In this document: one piece after another, positions 7,319-18,185 of the stretch
Position numbering within the stretch: position 1 is the first letter of the stretch
Layout of the letters: every line of letters begins with the position of its first letter
DNA from: Bacilli bacterium
Lineage (GTDB): Bacteria > Bacillota_I > Bacilli_A > RF39 > UBA660
Direction of reading: 5' to 3'
DNA length: 43,621 bases
Assembly: GCA_016297695.1 (NCBI GenBank)
Contig: JAEDGC010000009.1
Location: 1 to 43,621, forward strand
Notes under the pieces: generated by a model
What the model was told of the DNA's origin: nothing
What the model saw: the letters and a program-made list of their open reading frames with translations, nothing else
Databases searched by the model: none
Position numbers and translations under genes: made by a program

Positions 7319-9139
7319 ATGGAGCTAGCACAATTAAAAAAATATAAATATATAATCTGTGATGAAAATAAAAGACCAACTCATTCGTTTGATACCACAT
7401 ATACCTATGAAGAAATTGAAGATAAACCAAATGTTGCTATAAAATTAGAAGAACCATATGTAATTATTGATTTAGATGATGAAGATAGTTTTAATATTTT
7501 ATGTAAGATAGTTAAAGATTTGAATATTAAAACTAGAATACTTAAAACATCACGCGGAGGACATTTTTGGTTTAAAACTATAAAACCACTTAAAAATGTT
7601 ATCAAATCAAATACACCATTAACACTTGATATTGATGTTAAATCATGGGGAAGCAAAACAATGGAAGTTATCAAAAAAAATGGAGAATGGCGAGAATGGT
7701 TACAATTTGATGAAAATGTTGATATTCTACCTGTATTCTTAAAACCAATAAGTTATAAAAAAGATATACTTCATTATACTGATGGAGATGGTAGAGATTC
7801 TGCGTTATTTACATTTATTATTCCATTAATAAATGAGCAGCTATCAAAAGATGATATTCGTGCAACATTTGATTTAATTAATAAATATATATTTGATGAG
7901 CCTTTATTAAAAAGTGAAATTGATAAAATGTTTGAAGATAATGATATATTTAATTCACTTAATAATATTTTTTATAAAGGACGTAAATTTCAACATAATA
8001 TATTTGCAGATTATTTAATACGAGAATTTAAAATAAAAGGTTATGGTGGAGAAGTATACTTTTATAACGAAACAGTATATACCAATAATAGAGATAAATT
8101 AGCAAGTAAAATGTTAGAAATATTACCTGAATTATTGACAGCAAATATTAAAGAAGTATATGAAAATATACGCTTAAAGGTTTGTTCAGAACAAACTAAA
8201 ATAGATGCTGATTATATAAATGTTAAAAATGGTTTATACAATATAAAAACAAATACATTTATTCCACATACACCAGATATATTTACAGTAAATAAATTGG
8301 ATTGTGAATATAAAGAAGATGCATATGACGAAGAAGTATATAATACAATTCGTTCATTAGCATGCAATGATGATAATACAATTACATTATTAATACAAAT
8401 GTTAGGTTACTTTTTAATTGGTGATTGTAGATTTCAAAAATCATTTATATTATTAGGTAATGGACGAAATGGTAAATCAATATTTTTAGAAATGATAAGA
8501 AATTGGTTAGGTGATGAAAATTGTTCTAGTTTAGCTCTTGAAGATTTATCAGAAAAATTTAGAACAGCTGAATTGGTTGGTAAAATGGTAAATATTGGAG
8601 ATGACTCAGGCCATAATTTACTCCAAAACACTGCAATATTTAAAAAATTAGTTACAGGTGATAGTATTACAATTGAGCGTAAAAATGTTCAACCATTCAA
8701 ATATGTAAATAAGGCAAAAATGATATTTGCAGCTAATACTTTACCACCTACAACTGATAAATCAGAGGGTTTCTTTAGGAGATGTATAATCATACCATTT
8801 AATGCTATTTATCGCGAAACGGACAAAGATTACGATGAAAATAAATTAGATAAATTAACAACACCATCTGCTAAAAATTATTTATTATTGTTAGCTATAA
8901 ATGGTGCACAAACATTGTTTAAAGATAAAAGATTTTACATTACTGATGATTCAACCAAATTATTATCATCATATGAATTAGCAAATAATAATGTGCTAAT
9001 GTGGTATCAAGCATCTAAAAAAGAATACTTAACTATTAAAGATGGATTTACTGATTATATACTTTATTGTACAGTAAATGGTTATAAACCAGTTAGTATA
9101 GGTAAATTTAAACAAGAATTTGAAAAAATAAAAAAATAG
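7319..9139 (+). CDS. AEP primase fused to D5-like SF3 helicase
   Basis: 606 residues. The N-terminus carries archaeo-eukaryotic primase motifs: IIDLDDED (Asp51, Asp53), SRGGH (78-82) and LDIDV (Asp104, Asp106). The C-terminal half is a superfamily 3 helicase with Walker A GNGRNGKS (near 380-387), a Walker B region around VNIGDD and the later AANTLPP...GFFRRCIIIPF block carrying motif C and an arginine finger. It would open the origin and lay down primers for the family B polymerase. An AGGAGG site precedes the ATG. The stop codon lies inside the terminator hairpin at 9130-9158. It is the last gene of the left plus-strand block. Confidence 0.9.
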   Translation: MELAQLKKYKYIICDENKRPTHSFDTTYTYEEIEDKPNVAIKLEEPYVIIDLDDEDSFNILCKIVKDLNIKTRILKTSRGGHFWFKTIKPLKNVIKSNTPLTLDIDVKSWGSKTMEVIKKNGEWREWLQFDENVDILPVFLKPISYKKDILHYTDGDGRDSALFTFIIPLINEQLSKDDIRATFDLINKYIFDEPLLKSEIDKMFEDNDIFNSLNNIFYKGRKFQHNIFADYLIREFKIKGYGGEVYFYNETVYTNNRDKLASKMLEILPELLTANIKEVYENIRLKVCSEQTKIDADYINVKNGLYNIKTNTFIPHTPDIFTVNKLDCEYKEDAYDEEVYNTIRSLACNDDNTITLLIQMLGYFLIGDCRFQKSFILLGNGRNGKSIFLEMIRNWLGDENCSSLALEDLSEKFRTAELVGKMVNIGDDSGHNLLQNTAIFKKLVTGDSITIERKNVQPFKYVNKAKMIFAANTLPPTTDKSEGFFRRCIIIPFNAIYRETDKDYDENKLDKLTTPSAKNYLLLLAINGAQTLFKDKRFYITDDSTKLLSSYELANNNVLMWYQASKKEYLTIKDGFTDYILYCTVNGYKPVSIGKFKQEFEKIKK

Positions 9140-9158
9140 ATATATAATCTATTTTTTT
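9130..9158. terminator. bidirectional terminator between converging operons
   Basis: A perfect 12-bp stem (AAAAAAATAGAT with ATCTATTTTTTT) closes a 5-base loop, with a long T run on the plus strand and the matching A run giving a U-tract on the minus strand. It lies between the convergent primase-helicase gene and the giant late gene, and it also contains the stop codon of the former. Confidence 0.85.
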
Positions 9159-9230
9159 TTTATTTTATTTTAATTGGTATTTATCTATATTTTATTTATT
9201 CAAGTGTCCACATAAACTCACGTAAATTCA

Positions 9231-12200
9231 CTAAAAACCAAATGATTTCCAAATACGTTGTTTTTCATTAGCCGATATATTAAGACTGTTAATATATGCA
9301 TAAATTTGATTTTTATATGGCTTAACTGAATAACCTGCTTGTGCATATAAATAAACTTTTTGTACTGAGGTCAATGGTAAATTATTTATATAATTAACAA
9401 TTTTATTCTTTTTACTACCCGAAATAGTATTACCATTAGCATCATAATCAGATTTTATATTAGCTAAATCATTTGTATATTTTATAAAATCACGACTTGT
9501 AAAGTTATAATATCCAACTGCAATATCATAATCATTACGACTATAATTATTCATTACCATATAATCGCTACGACTTAATGAATAATAATCTATAAATTCT
9601 TGCTGCGTTACTAATTTATTTAAAGTATCAACAGTTTCTGGATTTTTAGCTTGTGGAGATATTAAATATAACATTATATTTTTTTGTTCATCTGTTATTG
9701 GCATATTCATAATATTATATGCTTTTTGACCATTTTCAGACCCTTTTATTGTATTACCATTATTATCATATAATGATTTATATTCATTTATAATACCATC
9801 ATACATAACAGCATTTGATATGGTTAAACCATTTTCAATATATTTTTTAATTTGTGCTGCGTTACCAGACTTAATAGAATAATCAGGTGCATATCTACTA
9901 TCTTCAATTGCTTTGGCTCTAGCATATTGCATTAATGAAGTCAAAGCTGTAGCTTTTTGTTCATAAGTAGCACTATTATAAACGTCACTTAACATCATTT
10001 CATTTAATGCATTTGTTACTATATCACCCATGGCTTGCTGTAATTCTGATTGTTGTTTAGTTGAAAATGTTACACGCTGTTTTACACCATTAACAGTATA
10101 ATCAACATATGAGCTAGCTACTTGTGGTATTACTGAATTCTCACCGGTATGATTATATATATCCATTAGTTCAGCACCTAAGTCACCTGCAGTATCACCA
10201 GATACATTCGCTGGATTTAACATAACATTAAACGGATTATTTTCACCATTATATATTTGCATTTGTTTACCAAGTACATTGTATTTATTTGGTAATAATG
10301 ATTTTATACCTGGTATTTTAACAGCTGCTTTATATATCATTGTTTTTAAAGGACTCTTACTATCATATGTAACTTTTGTACTACTATCCATTAAATTTGC
10401 AATTTGACTAAATAGTGTAGGTACAAAACTAGCAGGAACTGACATTGCTGTATCAATTATACCTTCAAACATATCATCTCCAGAGAATAAAGTTTTTAAT
10501 GATGATAAGAAACTTTGCTCATATAATCTTGTTCCACCTATACTGAATGCTTTAATAGTTGCTTCAAGTATATTTTGTTTTTCTCCAGTTAACTTAGTAG
10601 TTCTTTCTAATTCAGACATAATAGCAAATGGACTAGATAATGGTTGAGCCCAATCATATGTATATGATTTATCACCAATTTGAACTGAGAACGGTTGAAA
10701 ACCTTGAGCTTTCATAAGATTTCTAATATCTTTATCTTCATCTTCATCACCAGTAATTTTACCAGCTTTAGCTAAGGCATATGCTAAGGCATAAATTAAT
10801 GTACCAACAGTTCCTTTACCTATACTATCAACTAATTGTTTTTGTGCTAAAGCAATCTCGGTTACATTTCCTGATTTAACAGCATTATTATACTTATTTG
10901 CGTTTTTAAATATACTTAATCCAACAGCAGGACTATATTCATATGTTGCCACAGCTAAGTTTGCAGGGGTCATTATAAATGGTAATATAATATCACCCAT
11001 ACCTAATTCACCAATATGAATTTTGTTTAATGCTTCACGAGCACTTCCCGCAATTTGAACCATTTTGCTATTATTTTTCCAAGTGCGCTTTGATGCTTCT
11101 TCTTGAGCAATTTGTTTCATTGTTTCAGTTGGCTCTGTTACACCTGCTAATTTCATTTGATTATTTAAACTTGTATCATAATATAATTGCTCAAATCCAC
11201 GGTCTCCAGCTTCTAACATATAATTAGTTGCTTTTTCAACCCAATTAAGTACTTTGCCACCTGTTGTAGTCCTATTAAATGTTTTACCTTTTGGTAATTC
11301 ATAAGCATCGCCAATACTACGCGTTGTAATACCAAGTTTGGCATCTTCTGTTACTTCTGTAAGAGCATTTACAAATGATTTTTTACCTTCTTTAAAGTTC
11401 ATTGTACCAGTAGTTCTTATATTTGTATTTTTACTTAATCTTTTATCAACCCTAGATGCTACTGTATCAACAAGTGCATTTATTGGTAACATTATAGCAT
11501 TACCACCAATATTTCTTACTTGTGTTTTTGGATTAAATAACATTGCTAAACGTCTAAATGTTTTTAACTTATTTGTAAATGTTTTTGGTATTCTATCAGC
11601 AATAAACTCATTAATAAGTGCATAAGTAACTTGATATTTACGACTTTCTGGGTCTAAATTTTTAACGCTATCTGCCATACTATATATCCATTTGCGTTCA
11701 GCATCTGTTAGAGTAGCTTTGCTTGCATTTGATTTTATCCAGTCACGAATTGTTGGGTCATTACTATGCTGCATTTCTTCATATGCTCTAGCTAAGTCAT
11801 TTTCAATACCTAATACAACACCTGCTGGTGACATTTCTCTGAAAATTTTTAATGATTCAACAAATTGTGCTTGTCCAGTTCCACCTTGTTTTATTTTATT
11901 ATATACAGCAAGTTCACTCTCAATGTCTCCATATTTTTGATATGTTTTCATTAACAATTTACCTATTTGGCTATCAACACTATTTAATTGTTCTGGCGAT
12001 TTACTCATAAACTGTTCAACTGTTCCAACAGCATCATTTTCTATCATAGCAACAGCTTTAGCATAATCTGCTTTATGTGATGTTGTTTCATATTGTGTTA
12101 ATTCAGGATTTGCTTTAACATAATTAACTAAGTCACTAAATAAACTTTTTTCATTAATATTTTCACTAAATTTTGATGTTTTTGTTGGTAAATAACGAAT

Positions 12201-15200
12201 ATCATTGCTTTCTGTTGGGTTTATGTTATCTATATTTTTAATTTGATTTGGTGATACTAACGTTGCATAAACAGTTGCTTTTCGCGATGTCATATCATAT
12301 ATATTTTTAAATATTACACCATCATATCCTTGTTTTTTTGCAAATTCTGTTATATCACGCGTTGTTGTAACTTTTTTATGTTGTATATTATCGTGTTCAA
12401 TAAAAACGCCTAAGCCACCAAAATTTTTTATAAATTCATCTATTGTATTTGTATCTGTATAAGTTTCTATTACAGCATCTAATGCATCTTGTGTTGTTTC
12501 AAACTCATCAATAATGTCACTAAGACTGTTATTTTTATCAATTGCTTTTGCTAATCCGATAATATCATTTTTTGTTGCTTTATCTATATTATCTATTATT
12601 GTTTTTATACTTGTAATATTATTTTGTTTAACACCTGGATTATTAAATTCAATAGAATTCCAATTAGAATTAGCATTAATGATAAGTGGCTTTTTTATAT
12701 TTAGATATACATCAAACTTAGTATTTCCATATGCTCGAGCATTATCATCATCAGTAAAGAAGTTTATATTTTTATTATTTTTAAATTCTGTAAATCGTCC
12801 AACACCTGTTCTATGATAAACAACTTGCAAATTACCATTTTCATCTCGAACTTTACTATCTTTAAAAAATTCTTGTTGTTCTTTAGATAATTTATTACCT
12901 TGATTATCTGTATTTGGTAATTTTCTAACGTCCATTTTACTTAATAATTTATCTTTAAAATCTAATTTATTGGCATCTTCTAAAACATCAATTGTCTTTG
13001 TTCCACCTTTAGCTTTATAATTATTATATGCATTTCTTACTGATTTTAAAGCATCACGCTGTTTAGTACCTGTTAATTTATTTGCATTATCAAGCATAGT
13101 ATTTATTCTATTATACCATGCATCCATATCCATTGATACTGTTTTTGTTTCTTTACCAATATCTTCTGGTTTTGTTGGTAATGTAGATTTTGTTTCTTTG
13201 ATTTGTTTTGTTTCTGTGGGTTTTATTAGTGTAGGCTGTTTTGGTTTAATATCTTTCTTAACCTGTTTTTCTACTTTTTTAGCAGGCTTTTCCACATTTT
13301 TCTCTACATTTTCAGTTATTTTTTCCACATTTTTCTCTACGTTTTCTGCAGGTGTCTCTGCAACTTTCTCTGCAACATTTTCTTTTATTTTAGCGGTAGA
13401 TTGCACTTGTTCTGTAGAGGTGTCCACTTTTTTAACCTCTGATTTATTTATTTCATTTATAACACTTTCAAATTTATCACGTATTTCACTTACTTGCAAT
13501 TGTGTTAATGATGTTTTATAAATTGGCTTTGTTAATGATTTAAAGAAATCACGTAATAATTTAACAATTTTACCAAATAAATTTTCATTTTTTGTTTTTA
13601 ATGTACTCATATATTTAGCATCAGTAATTATTCCACCAAATTCATTAGCTACCATTTCTTCAACGATTCTATTTAAGGCATTTATTTGTTCTGGATATTT
13701 TTCAGGATGTGCTAATAATTCTGGAATATTATATTCACCTTCAATTTGTAATTGTCTATAAAAATTATCTGTATCTGCACTATCATACATACTCATAAAA
13801 GTAGTAATTTGCTCTGCTGTAATTTCAGATTTAACATATTCAATAAATTGATTATATGTTTCTGGGTCTGTCATTTTCATCGAATGATATAATTCATGTC
13901 CCAATGTATATAGCATTTTATTTTTATTATTTGTTTTTGCTAGTAGTCCAGTATTTATATCTTCATTAATAAAGATAATATTTGATTGTTCTGGTAATAC
14001 TACTCCTGCAAAATCAGCACCCTGTAAGAAAATAACTTGTTTACCAAATACAGCACCAACGTCTTCAATACGCTTTTCATCAACGGTAAGCTGTGTAACA
14101 ATTTCACCTTTAAAACCACGCTCATCAAGTAATTGTTGTGCTTCATACATTAAATCTAAACTATATTTAGTTACAAATGTACGATTTTGCATAACAGGTA
14201 TTGCATTATTTTTATCTAAATCTTTATTAATTGCGTTTATTTCATTTGTTGCTAAAATAGATTCTGCCGTATTTGGTTCAACAACTTGAATTTCATTTTG
14301 TAATTCGTTAGCTTTATTTATTTTTTCTAATTCAGTTTGTTTTGCCATTAATTCGTTACGTTTTGCTTCTGCTTTTATCAGCATATCATACACAGGACTA
14401 TTAATGTGTGCATCTAAATTTTTAACAGGAACAAATGATGTATACATAGTTAATAATTGTTTAACAGCCTCATTTGCTGTATCAACATCTTGTATTTGAT
14501 TTATATTATCTACTGTAATTCCGCTAGCTTTTAATACATCATCAAGTGAGTTATTTATTTCTATTTCGCTTGTTTTATTACGTTTGATAGTATTTTTTTC
14601 AGCATCTGTTAGTGGTCTACCTAATTCTTTTTCACTGTTAGCTATTTCTTCATTGGTTTGTTTTACTAACTCTCGTTCTTCATTTATTGTTAAATTAGTT
14701 ACAAAATCTTTACCTGCACGTGTTGAATGTATTAATCCCGGTGTTTGTGCTATGGCTGACACAACAGCACCACTTATGAACTGTTCAAGTAAGTTTTGGT
14801 CTTTAACTAGTTGATTCCAAGTATAACCTTCTTCTTTGGTTTTATATGTAATATATTGTCCTGTTGCTTGAATAAGTCCAGATAAAACTTCTTCAATACC
14901 TTCAAAACTAGATTTAATTGTATATTGAGCTAAATTTTTTTGCCATTGTTTTTTAAATATATCAGATACCTTTTTAGCTACAACATCATCAACATTTGTG
15001 ATACCGGTACTAAGACCAATACCAGGTACTAATTGTCCCATACCACCAAACAATAATTCAGTTCCAGCTTCACCTAAGCCACTAATTAAACCATATCTCA
15101 TTGCTTGTGAATCAGTGGCACCTTCATTATACGCTTCCGATGCTGAATTACCGAAAGCAGATGTAAATGTTGCTCCCGTACTCGCAACTGTTCCAACTGT

Positions 15201-15770
15201 TTTTAGTGCTTCTTGACCTACGCCAGCAGCTGACGCTCCTAGAGTAGTTAAACCTGCTGTACCATATATTCCTCCCATATAACCAATACTTTGTACTATA
15301 CCATCAACTGTTTCACCTAAAATAGACCCTTTATCAAAGTAATTTTCAACTGGATTAAACAATATATCTAATGTATTTTGTTTGGCTCTTTCTTTTACTT
15401 GGTCCGCATATTTTTCAGCACCAAAACTACGTGCTACAGCACTTACGCCATAACGAGCAGCATCTACAATACCTTCACCAATATTCATTGTACCACGCAA
15501 TAAATTAGTTGCAACATCTCCTATAGTATGAAAACTTATATCAAAAATATCTTTAAATTGAAAACCATCGTCAAGTGCTTTCGAAACTGAAAACACAGTT
15601 GACTTTGGTTGTTCAATTGTTGGTACATCATAAGTTGCTGGTTCAGAGTTTTGAGGTAATGTTAGTCTTCCTTGATATAATTTACGACCAGTTTTACTAG
15701 TTGTTGGTGTTGTTGGCTCTTCTTTTTTATTTACAGTACCTGTAAACATTTTGTATTTGGTTTGTGCCAT
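9231..15770 (-). CDS. giant polyvalent virion protein with HExxH protease and ADP-ribosyltransferase-like domains
   Basis: 2,179 residues. A Gly/Ala-rich, membrane-like region lies at about 150-270. HELYH (625-629) inside a longer GHELYH context looks like a zinc-metalloprotease active site. A Lys/Glu/Val repeat linker lies at about 775-850. VVYHRTG...FFTDDDNARAY (Tyr985 of the YHRT motif) to VYATLVSPNQIK resembles the ART domain of phage polyvalent proteins. The next 700 residues resemble large polyvalent-associated regions, for example RRLAMLFNPKTQVRNIGGNA. Three C-terminal repeats (about 2000-2040, 2109-2149, 2150-2179) share a NYINNLPLT/INSLNIS pattern. In a short-tailed phage it is probably packaged and ejected, forming a membrane channel and acting on host targets. 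It has an AGGAGG site and is last in the late operon. Confidence 0.8.
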   Translation of the reverse strand: MAQTKYKMFTGTVNKKEEPTTPTTSKTGRKLYQGRLTLPQNSEPATYDVPTIEQPKSTVFSVSKALDDGFQFKDIFDISFHTIGDVATNLLRGTMNIGEGIVDAARYGVSAVARSFGAEKYADQVKERAKQNTLDILFNPVENYFDKGSILGETVDGIVQSIGYMGGIYGTAGLTTLGASAAGVGQEALKTVGTVASTGATFTSAFGNSASEAYNEGATDSQAMRYGLISGLGEAGTELLFGGMGQLVPGIGLSTGITNVDDVVAKKVSDIFKKQWQKNLAQYTIKSSFEGIEEVLSGLIQATGQYITYKTKEEGYTWNQLVKDQNLLEQFISGAVVSAIAQTPGLIHSTRAGKDFVTNLTINEERELVKQTNEEIANSEKELGRPLTDAEKNTIKRNKTSEIEINNSLDDVLKASGITVDNINQIQDVDTANEAVKQLLTMYTSFVPVKNLDAHINSPVYDMLIKAEAKRNELMAKQTELEKINKANELQNEIQVVEPNTAESILATNEINAINKDLDKNNAIPVMQNRTFVTKYSLDLMYEAQQLLDERGFKGEIVTQLTVDEKRIEDVGAVFGKQVIFLQGADFAGVVLPEQSNIIFINEDINTGLLAKTNNKNKMLYTLGHELYHSMKMTDPETYNQFIEYVKSEITAEQITTFMSMYDSADTDNFYRQLQIEGEYNIPELLAHPEKYPEQINALNRIVEEMVANEFGGIITDAKYMSTLKTKNENLFGKIVKLLRDFFKSLTKPIYKTSLTQLQVSEIRDKFESVINEINKSEVKKVDTSTEQVQSTAKIKENVAEKVAETPAENVEKNVEKITENVEKNVEKPAKKVEKQVKKDIKPKQPTLIKPTETKQIKETKSTLPTKPEDIGKETKTVSMDMDAWYNRINTMLDNANKLTGTKQRDALKSVRNAYNNYKAKGGTKTIDVLEDANKLDFKDKLLSKMDVRKLPNTDNQGNKLSKEQQEFFKDSKVRDENGNLQVVYHRTGVGRFTEFKNNKNINFFTDDDNARAYGNTKFDVYLNIKKPLIINANSNWNSIEFNNPGVKQNNITSIKTIIDNIDKATKNDIIGLAKAIDKNNSLSDIIDEFETTQDALDAVIETYTDTNTIDEFIKNFGGLGVFIEHDNIQHKKVTTTRDITEFAKKQGYDGVIFKNIYDMTSRKATVYATLVSPNQIKNIDNINPTESNDIRYLPTKTSKFSENINEKSLFSDLVNYVKANPELTQYETTSHKADYAKAVAMIENDAVGTVEQFMSKSPEQLNSVDSQIGKLLMKTYQKYGDIESELAVYNKIKQGGTGQAQFVESLKIFREMSPAGVVLGIENDLARAYEEMQHSNDPTIRDWIKSNASKATLTDAERKWIYSMADSVKNLDPESRKYQVTYALINEFIADRIPKTFTNKLKTFRRLAMLFNPKTQVRNIGGNAIMLPINALVDTVASRVDKRLSKNTNIRTTGTMNFKEGKKSFVNALTEVTEDAKLGITTRSIGDAYELPKGKTFNRTTTGGKVLNWVEKATNYMLEAGDRGFEQLYYDTSLNNQMKLAGVTEPTETMKQIAQEEASKRTWKNNSKMVQIAGSAREALNKIHIGELGMGDIILPFIMTPANLAVATYEYSPAVGLSIFKNANKYNNAVKSGNVTEIALAQKQLVDSIGKGTVGTLIYALAYALAKAGKITGDEDEDKDIRNLMKAQGFQPFSVQIGDKSYTYDWAQPLSSPFAIMSELERTTKLTGEKQNILEATIKAFSIGGTRLYEQSFLSSLKTLFSGDDMFEGIIDTAMSVPASFVPTLFSQIANLMDSSTKVTYDSKSPLKTMIYKAAVKIPGIKSLLPNKYNVLGKQMQIYNGENNPFNVMLNPANVSGDTAGDLGAELMDIYNHTGENSVIPQVASSYVDYTVNGVKQRVTFSTKQQSELQQAMGDIVTNALNEMMLSDVYNSATYEQKATALTSLMQYARAKAIEDSRYAPDYSIKSGNAAQIKKYIENGLTISNAVMYDGIINEYKSLYDNNGNTIKGSENGQKAYNIMNMPITDEQKNIMLYLISPQAKNPETVDTLNKLVTQQEFIDYYSLSRSDYMVMNNYSRNDYDIAVGYYNFTSRDFIKYTNDLANIKSDYDANGNTISGSKKNKIVNYINNLPLTSVQKVYLYAQAGYSVKPYKNQIYAYINSLNISANEKQRIWKSFGF

Positions 15771-15781
15771 ATAGCACCTCC

Positions 15782-16894
15782 TTATTTTCTGCTAGTATAC
15801 ATTTTATTTGAATTATTTTTTAAGAAATTACTTGTAGTCCCTCTTAATGACGCATTAACATAATTATTAACTTTTGTACCCTTTTTAGTATTTGCTGTCG
15901 TTGGTTTACTAACTAATGTGGGTTTACTATAATTTGCTGTTCCTGTTGGCTTCGAAACATTTTTATTTTGTTCTTGCTTTTTTATTTTTTCCTTAAGCTT
16001 TTCAAATTCTGCAGTAATATCAATATAGCCGTTATCATCAGGACTATATACTAAATAATATATATTTCCTTTTTTATCTTTATATTCCTGTATACTCTGA
16101 TTTGTTGGTAACCCAGTAATATCAAAACCTAAATCTCTCGCGGCTGTTACTGTACCCATTGACCTTACAAATGTAACATCATCTGGTGTCTGTGTTGAGT
16201 CTGACGGTTTAGTTTCACTAATTGGACTATTAAATTTAGTACCAGTAGACCCTGAATTATAAGTCGTATACCAATTTTGTTGATTTTTAATTGCTTGTTG
16301 TTTTAAAGCATCATTGTATTGCCTTTCAGCCATTTGATTTTCCCATTCTTGTTGTTTTAGTTTATCTTCATATTGTTTATTTGTGAAGAATATATTATAA
16401 GCATCATTATATTTTTGGTCAACTTGTTCTGTTATATATTGATTAAGTTTAGTTAATCTATCGCCATAATTAACTTCTAAATCTAATAAATCAGAGGCCA
16501 ACTGTCCTCTAGCATTTGTAATATCATTTTCAATATCACGTAATCCAGCATCTTTATCTAATGCTAACTTGTTTAAATTACTACTATATTGATTTTCATT
16601 ATATATTTTTTGTGTTAATGCAAATCCGGTAGTATCTAAACCTAATCTAGTTAAGTCACTTTCTAATTTTTTACCAGCAAGTACCTTATTAACATATGCT
16701 TGTCTTGCATTTTCTTGATACTGTGCTTCAATTGGAATTTTATTTTGATTTAATTGATTTATTATATTTTCATAATTTTGTGTTGCTAATTGTTGAGCAT
16801 TTTTCTTTTGTTCATTTTCTTGGTCTATTAAATATTGTAAACTTTGTTTAAATATATCAGCTTGCTGTTTAGCATAATCTGTTGCACCTTGCAT
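15782..16894 (-). CDS. glutamine/asparagine-rich coiled-coil internal virion protein
   Basis: 370 residues. The first 230 or so are long amphipathic helices rich in Gln, Asn, Lys and Glu, with several coiled-coil stretches (for example KQSLQYLIDQENEQKKNAQQ). The C-terminal part is Ser/Thr/Pro/Lys-rich and probably disordered. Placement between the endolysin gene and the giant ejection protein, with an AGGAGG site, suggests an internal core or ejection component comparable in role to T7 core proteins, but no family motif was recognised. It is 11 bases upstream of the giant gene, so the two are co-transcribed. Confidence 0.6.
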   Translation of the reverse strand: MQGATDYAKQQADIFKQSLQYLIDQENEQKKNAQQLATQNYENIINQLNQNKIPIEAQYQENARQAYVNKVLAGKKLESDLTRLGLDTTGFALTQKIYNENQYSSNLNKLALDKDAGLRDIENDITNARGQLASDLLDLEVNYGDRLTKLNQYITEQVDQKYNDAYNIFFTNKQYEDKLKQQEWENQMAERQYNDALKQQAIKNQQNWYTTYNSGSTGTKFNSPISETKPSDSTQTPDDVTFVRSMGTVTAARDLGFDITGLPTNQSIQEYKDKKGNIYYLVYSPDDNGYIDITAEFEKLKEKIKKQEQNKNVSKPTGTANYSKPTLVSKPTTANTKKGTKVNNYVNASLRGTTSNFLKNNSNKMYTSRK

Positions 16895-16906
16895 ATTTTT
16901 ACCTCC

Positions 16907-17800
16907 TTATTTTGACAACTCGTTTATTTGTTGCATTTTATTTTTTAAATCCATAATGGTATTTGTTTTTTGTAATATTTCATAATTTAATTCTTTAATA
17001 GTTTGTAGGCTATCTTCGTATAATTTTTTATAATCAGTTGCTGATAATATCTCTAACCAAGTTCCATCATCAGCTATCCATTGGTCCTCATCTATTCTAT
17101 GCCACGCATACGTTCCATCACGATATACCTCTAAATCGTTATACATAGCCCCATTTTGAACAAAGCCTAAAACACTATCTTTAGTACTATGTCCTGTTCT
17201 AACTCTCAAATTATCGACTATTACTCGCACTTGATTAACACTTTCGTTTCTTTCTACAGGATTAGTTACTTTCGGTTTGTCTATTTTCTTAAAATTAAGC
17301 CCACCTGTTTTAATAATATTGATACTATCATCAATAAAATAGCAATCAGTTGGTTTCTTACCTTTAACTAAGTTCCAAGTTCCATCTGGCGATTTCTTCC
17401 AACCACTGCCAGTTGTTTTCCCTGCACATATCTCAAAATGAACATGCCTTTGTGCGCCACCAACCTTATTCCCCGCTTTAGTGCCTTCACTATAAATTAC
17501 TTCGCCTTGTTTATATACAACACCTTCTTTGATATCATCATATCTATCTTTATGAGCAAATAATATTGTAGCATAATCTATTGTACCATCAGCAAACTCA
17601 ACCTTATCTATACTTTCAAACCATATCTCACACTCACTTGGATATTTTCTTACTACTTTACCAGTAAAAGGTGCATATATTTTATCTATTGTTGGATAGT
17701 CCTTACCTTGGTCATCAATTGCTTGACAGTATTTATGTAAGTATTGCCCTGGAACGCAAGTTATCCACATATTTTTTAATGGGTACATTATTTTTTCCAT
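16907..17800 (-). CDS. M23-like peptidase endolysin with SH3 domain
   Basis: 297 residues counted from the ATG at 17800. Longer in-frame starts up to 17839 lie inside the holin gene, while 17800 follows that gene's stop and a GAGGGGAGAGGG site. The N-terminal half resembles an M23-type peptidase: YAPFTGKVVR, a strand ending FAHKD (His83) and RHVHFEI (His119, His121, the HxH metal motif). A bacterial SH3 domain follows at about 187-250 (VRVIVDNLRVRTGHSTKDSVLGFV). The C-terminus is a short coiled coil. It would cut cell-wall peptides once the holin opens the membrane, and the holin is immediately upstream. Confidence 0.8.
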   Translation of the reverse strand: MEKIMYPLKNMWITCVPGQYLHKYCQAIDDQGKDYPTIDKIYAPFTGKVVRKYPSECEIWFESIDKVEFADGTIDYATILFAHKDRYDDIKEGVVYKQGEVIYSEGTKAGNKVGGAQRHVHFEICAGKTTGSGWKKSPDGTWNLVKGKKPTDCYFIDDSINIIKTGGLNFKKIDKPKVTNPVERNESVNQVRVIVDNLRVRTGHSTKDSVLGFVQNGAMYNDLEVYRDGTYAWHRIDEDQWIADDGTWLEILSATDYKKLYEDSLQTIKELNYEILQKTNTIMDLKNKMQQINELSK

Positions 17801-17804
17801 TTTG

Positions 17805-18149
17805 TTACCCTCTCCCCTCATCAATGGGTGTAATATCATTTGATAATCCTAATAAATCCTTTAATTTGATTAAATCTTGCATACCATAATAAACAATACC
17901 TGATATAAATAAAGCCTCAATAGCAGTCATTAAATTAACTTCTACATTGTTTATATTCGCTATCATAATATCTGAGTTTAAATAGCCCGCAAGATACATA
18001 AGTAATACACCTATAATTATACTTAGGTATTTTACTAATCCATTTAATAATTTTTCTTTATTAAATTCTTTTTTTAACTTTGCAAGTGTTACGCCAAGTA
18101 ATACATTTGCCAACATAACACTTACTAATCCTATAACTATTTTAATCAT
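17805..18149 (-). CDS. holin (phage lysis family)
   Basis: 114 residues with an N-terminal hydrophobic segment (IVIGLVSVMLANVLLGVTLA), a second at about 43-57 (LSIIIGVLLMYLAGYL) and a third near 75-90 (AIEALFISGIVYYG), then a charged tail (LIKLKDLLGLSND). This matches the toxin-secretion/phage-lysis holin family of Firmicutes phages, which make membrane holes at the end of infection. It is followed directly by the endolysin gene and preceded by its own promoter at 18186-18214. Confidence 0.8.
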   Translation of the reverse strand: MIKIVIGLVSVMLANVLLGVTLAKLKKEFNKEKLLNGLVKYLSIIIGVLLMYLAGYLNSDIMIANINNVEVNLMTAIEALFISGIVYYGMQDLIKLKDLLGLSNDITPIDEGRG

Positions 18150-18185
18150 ATTCCTCTCCTATCTTAGATATACTATCTCTATTAC

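Noticed and set aside
13198..13521. Ser/Phe-rich open frame on the plus strand in the giant gene
   Set aside because: It mirrors the Lys/Glu/Val linker of the minus-strand gene and has no ribosome site.
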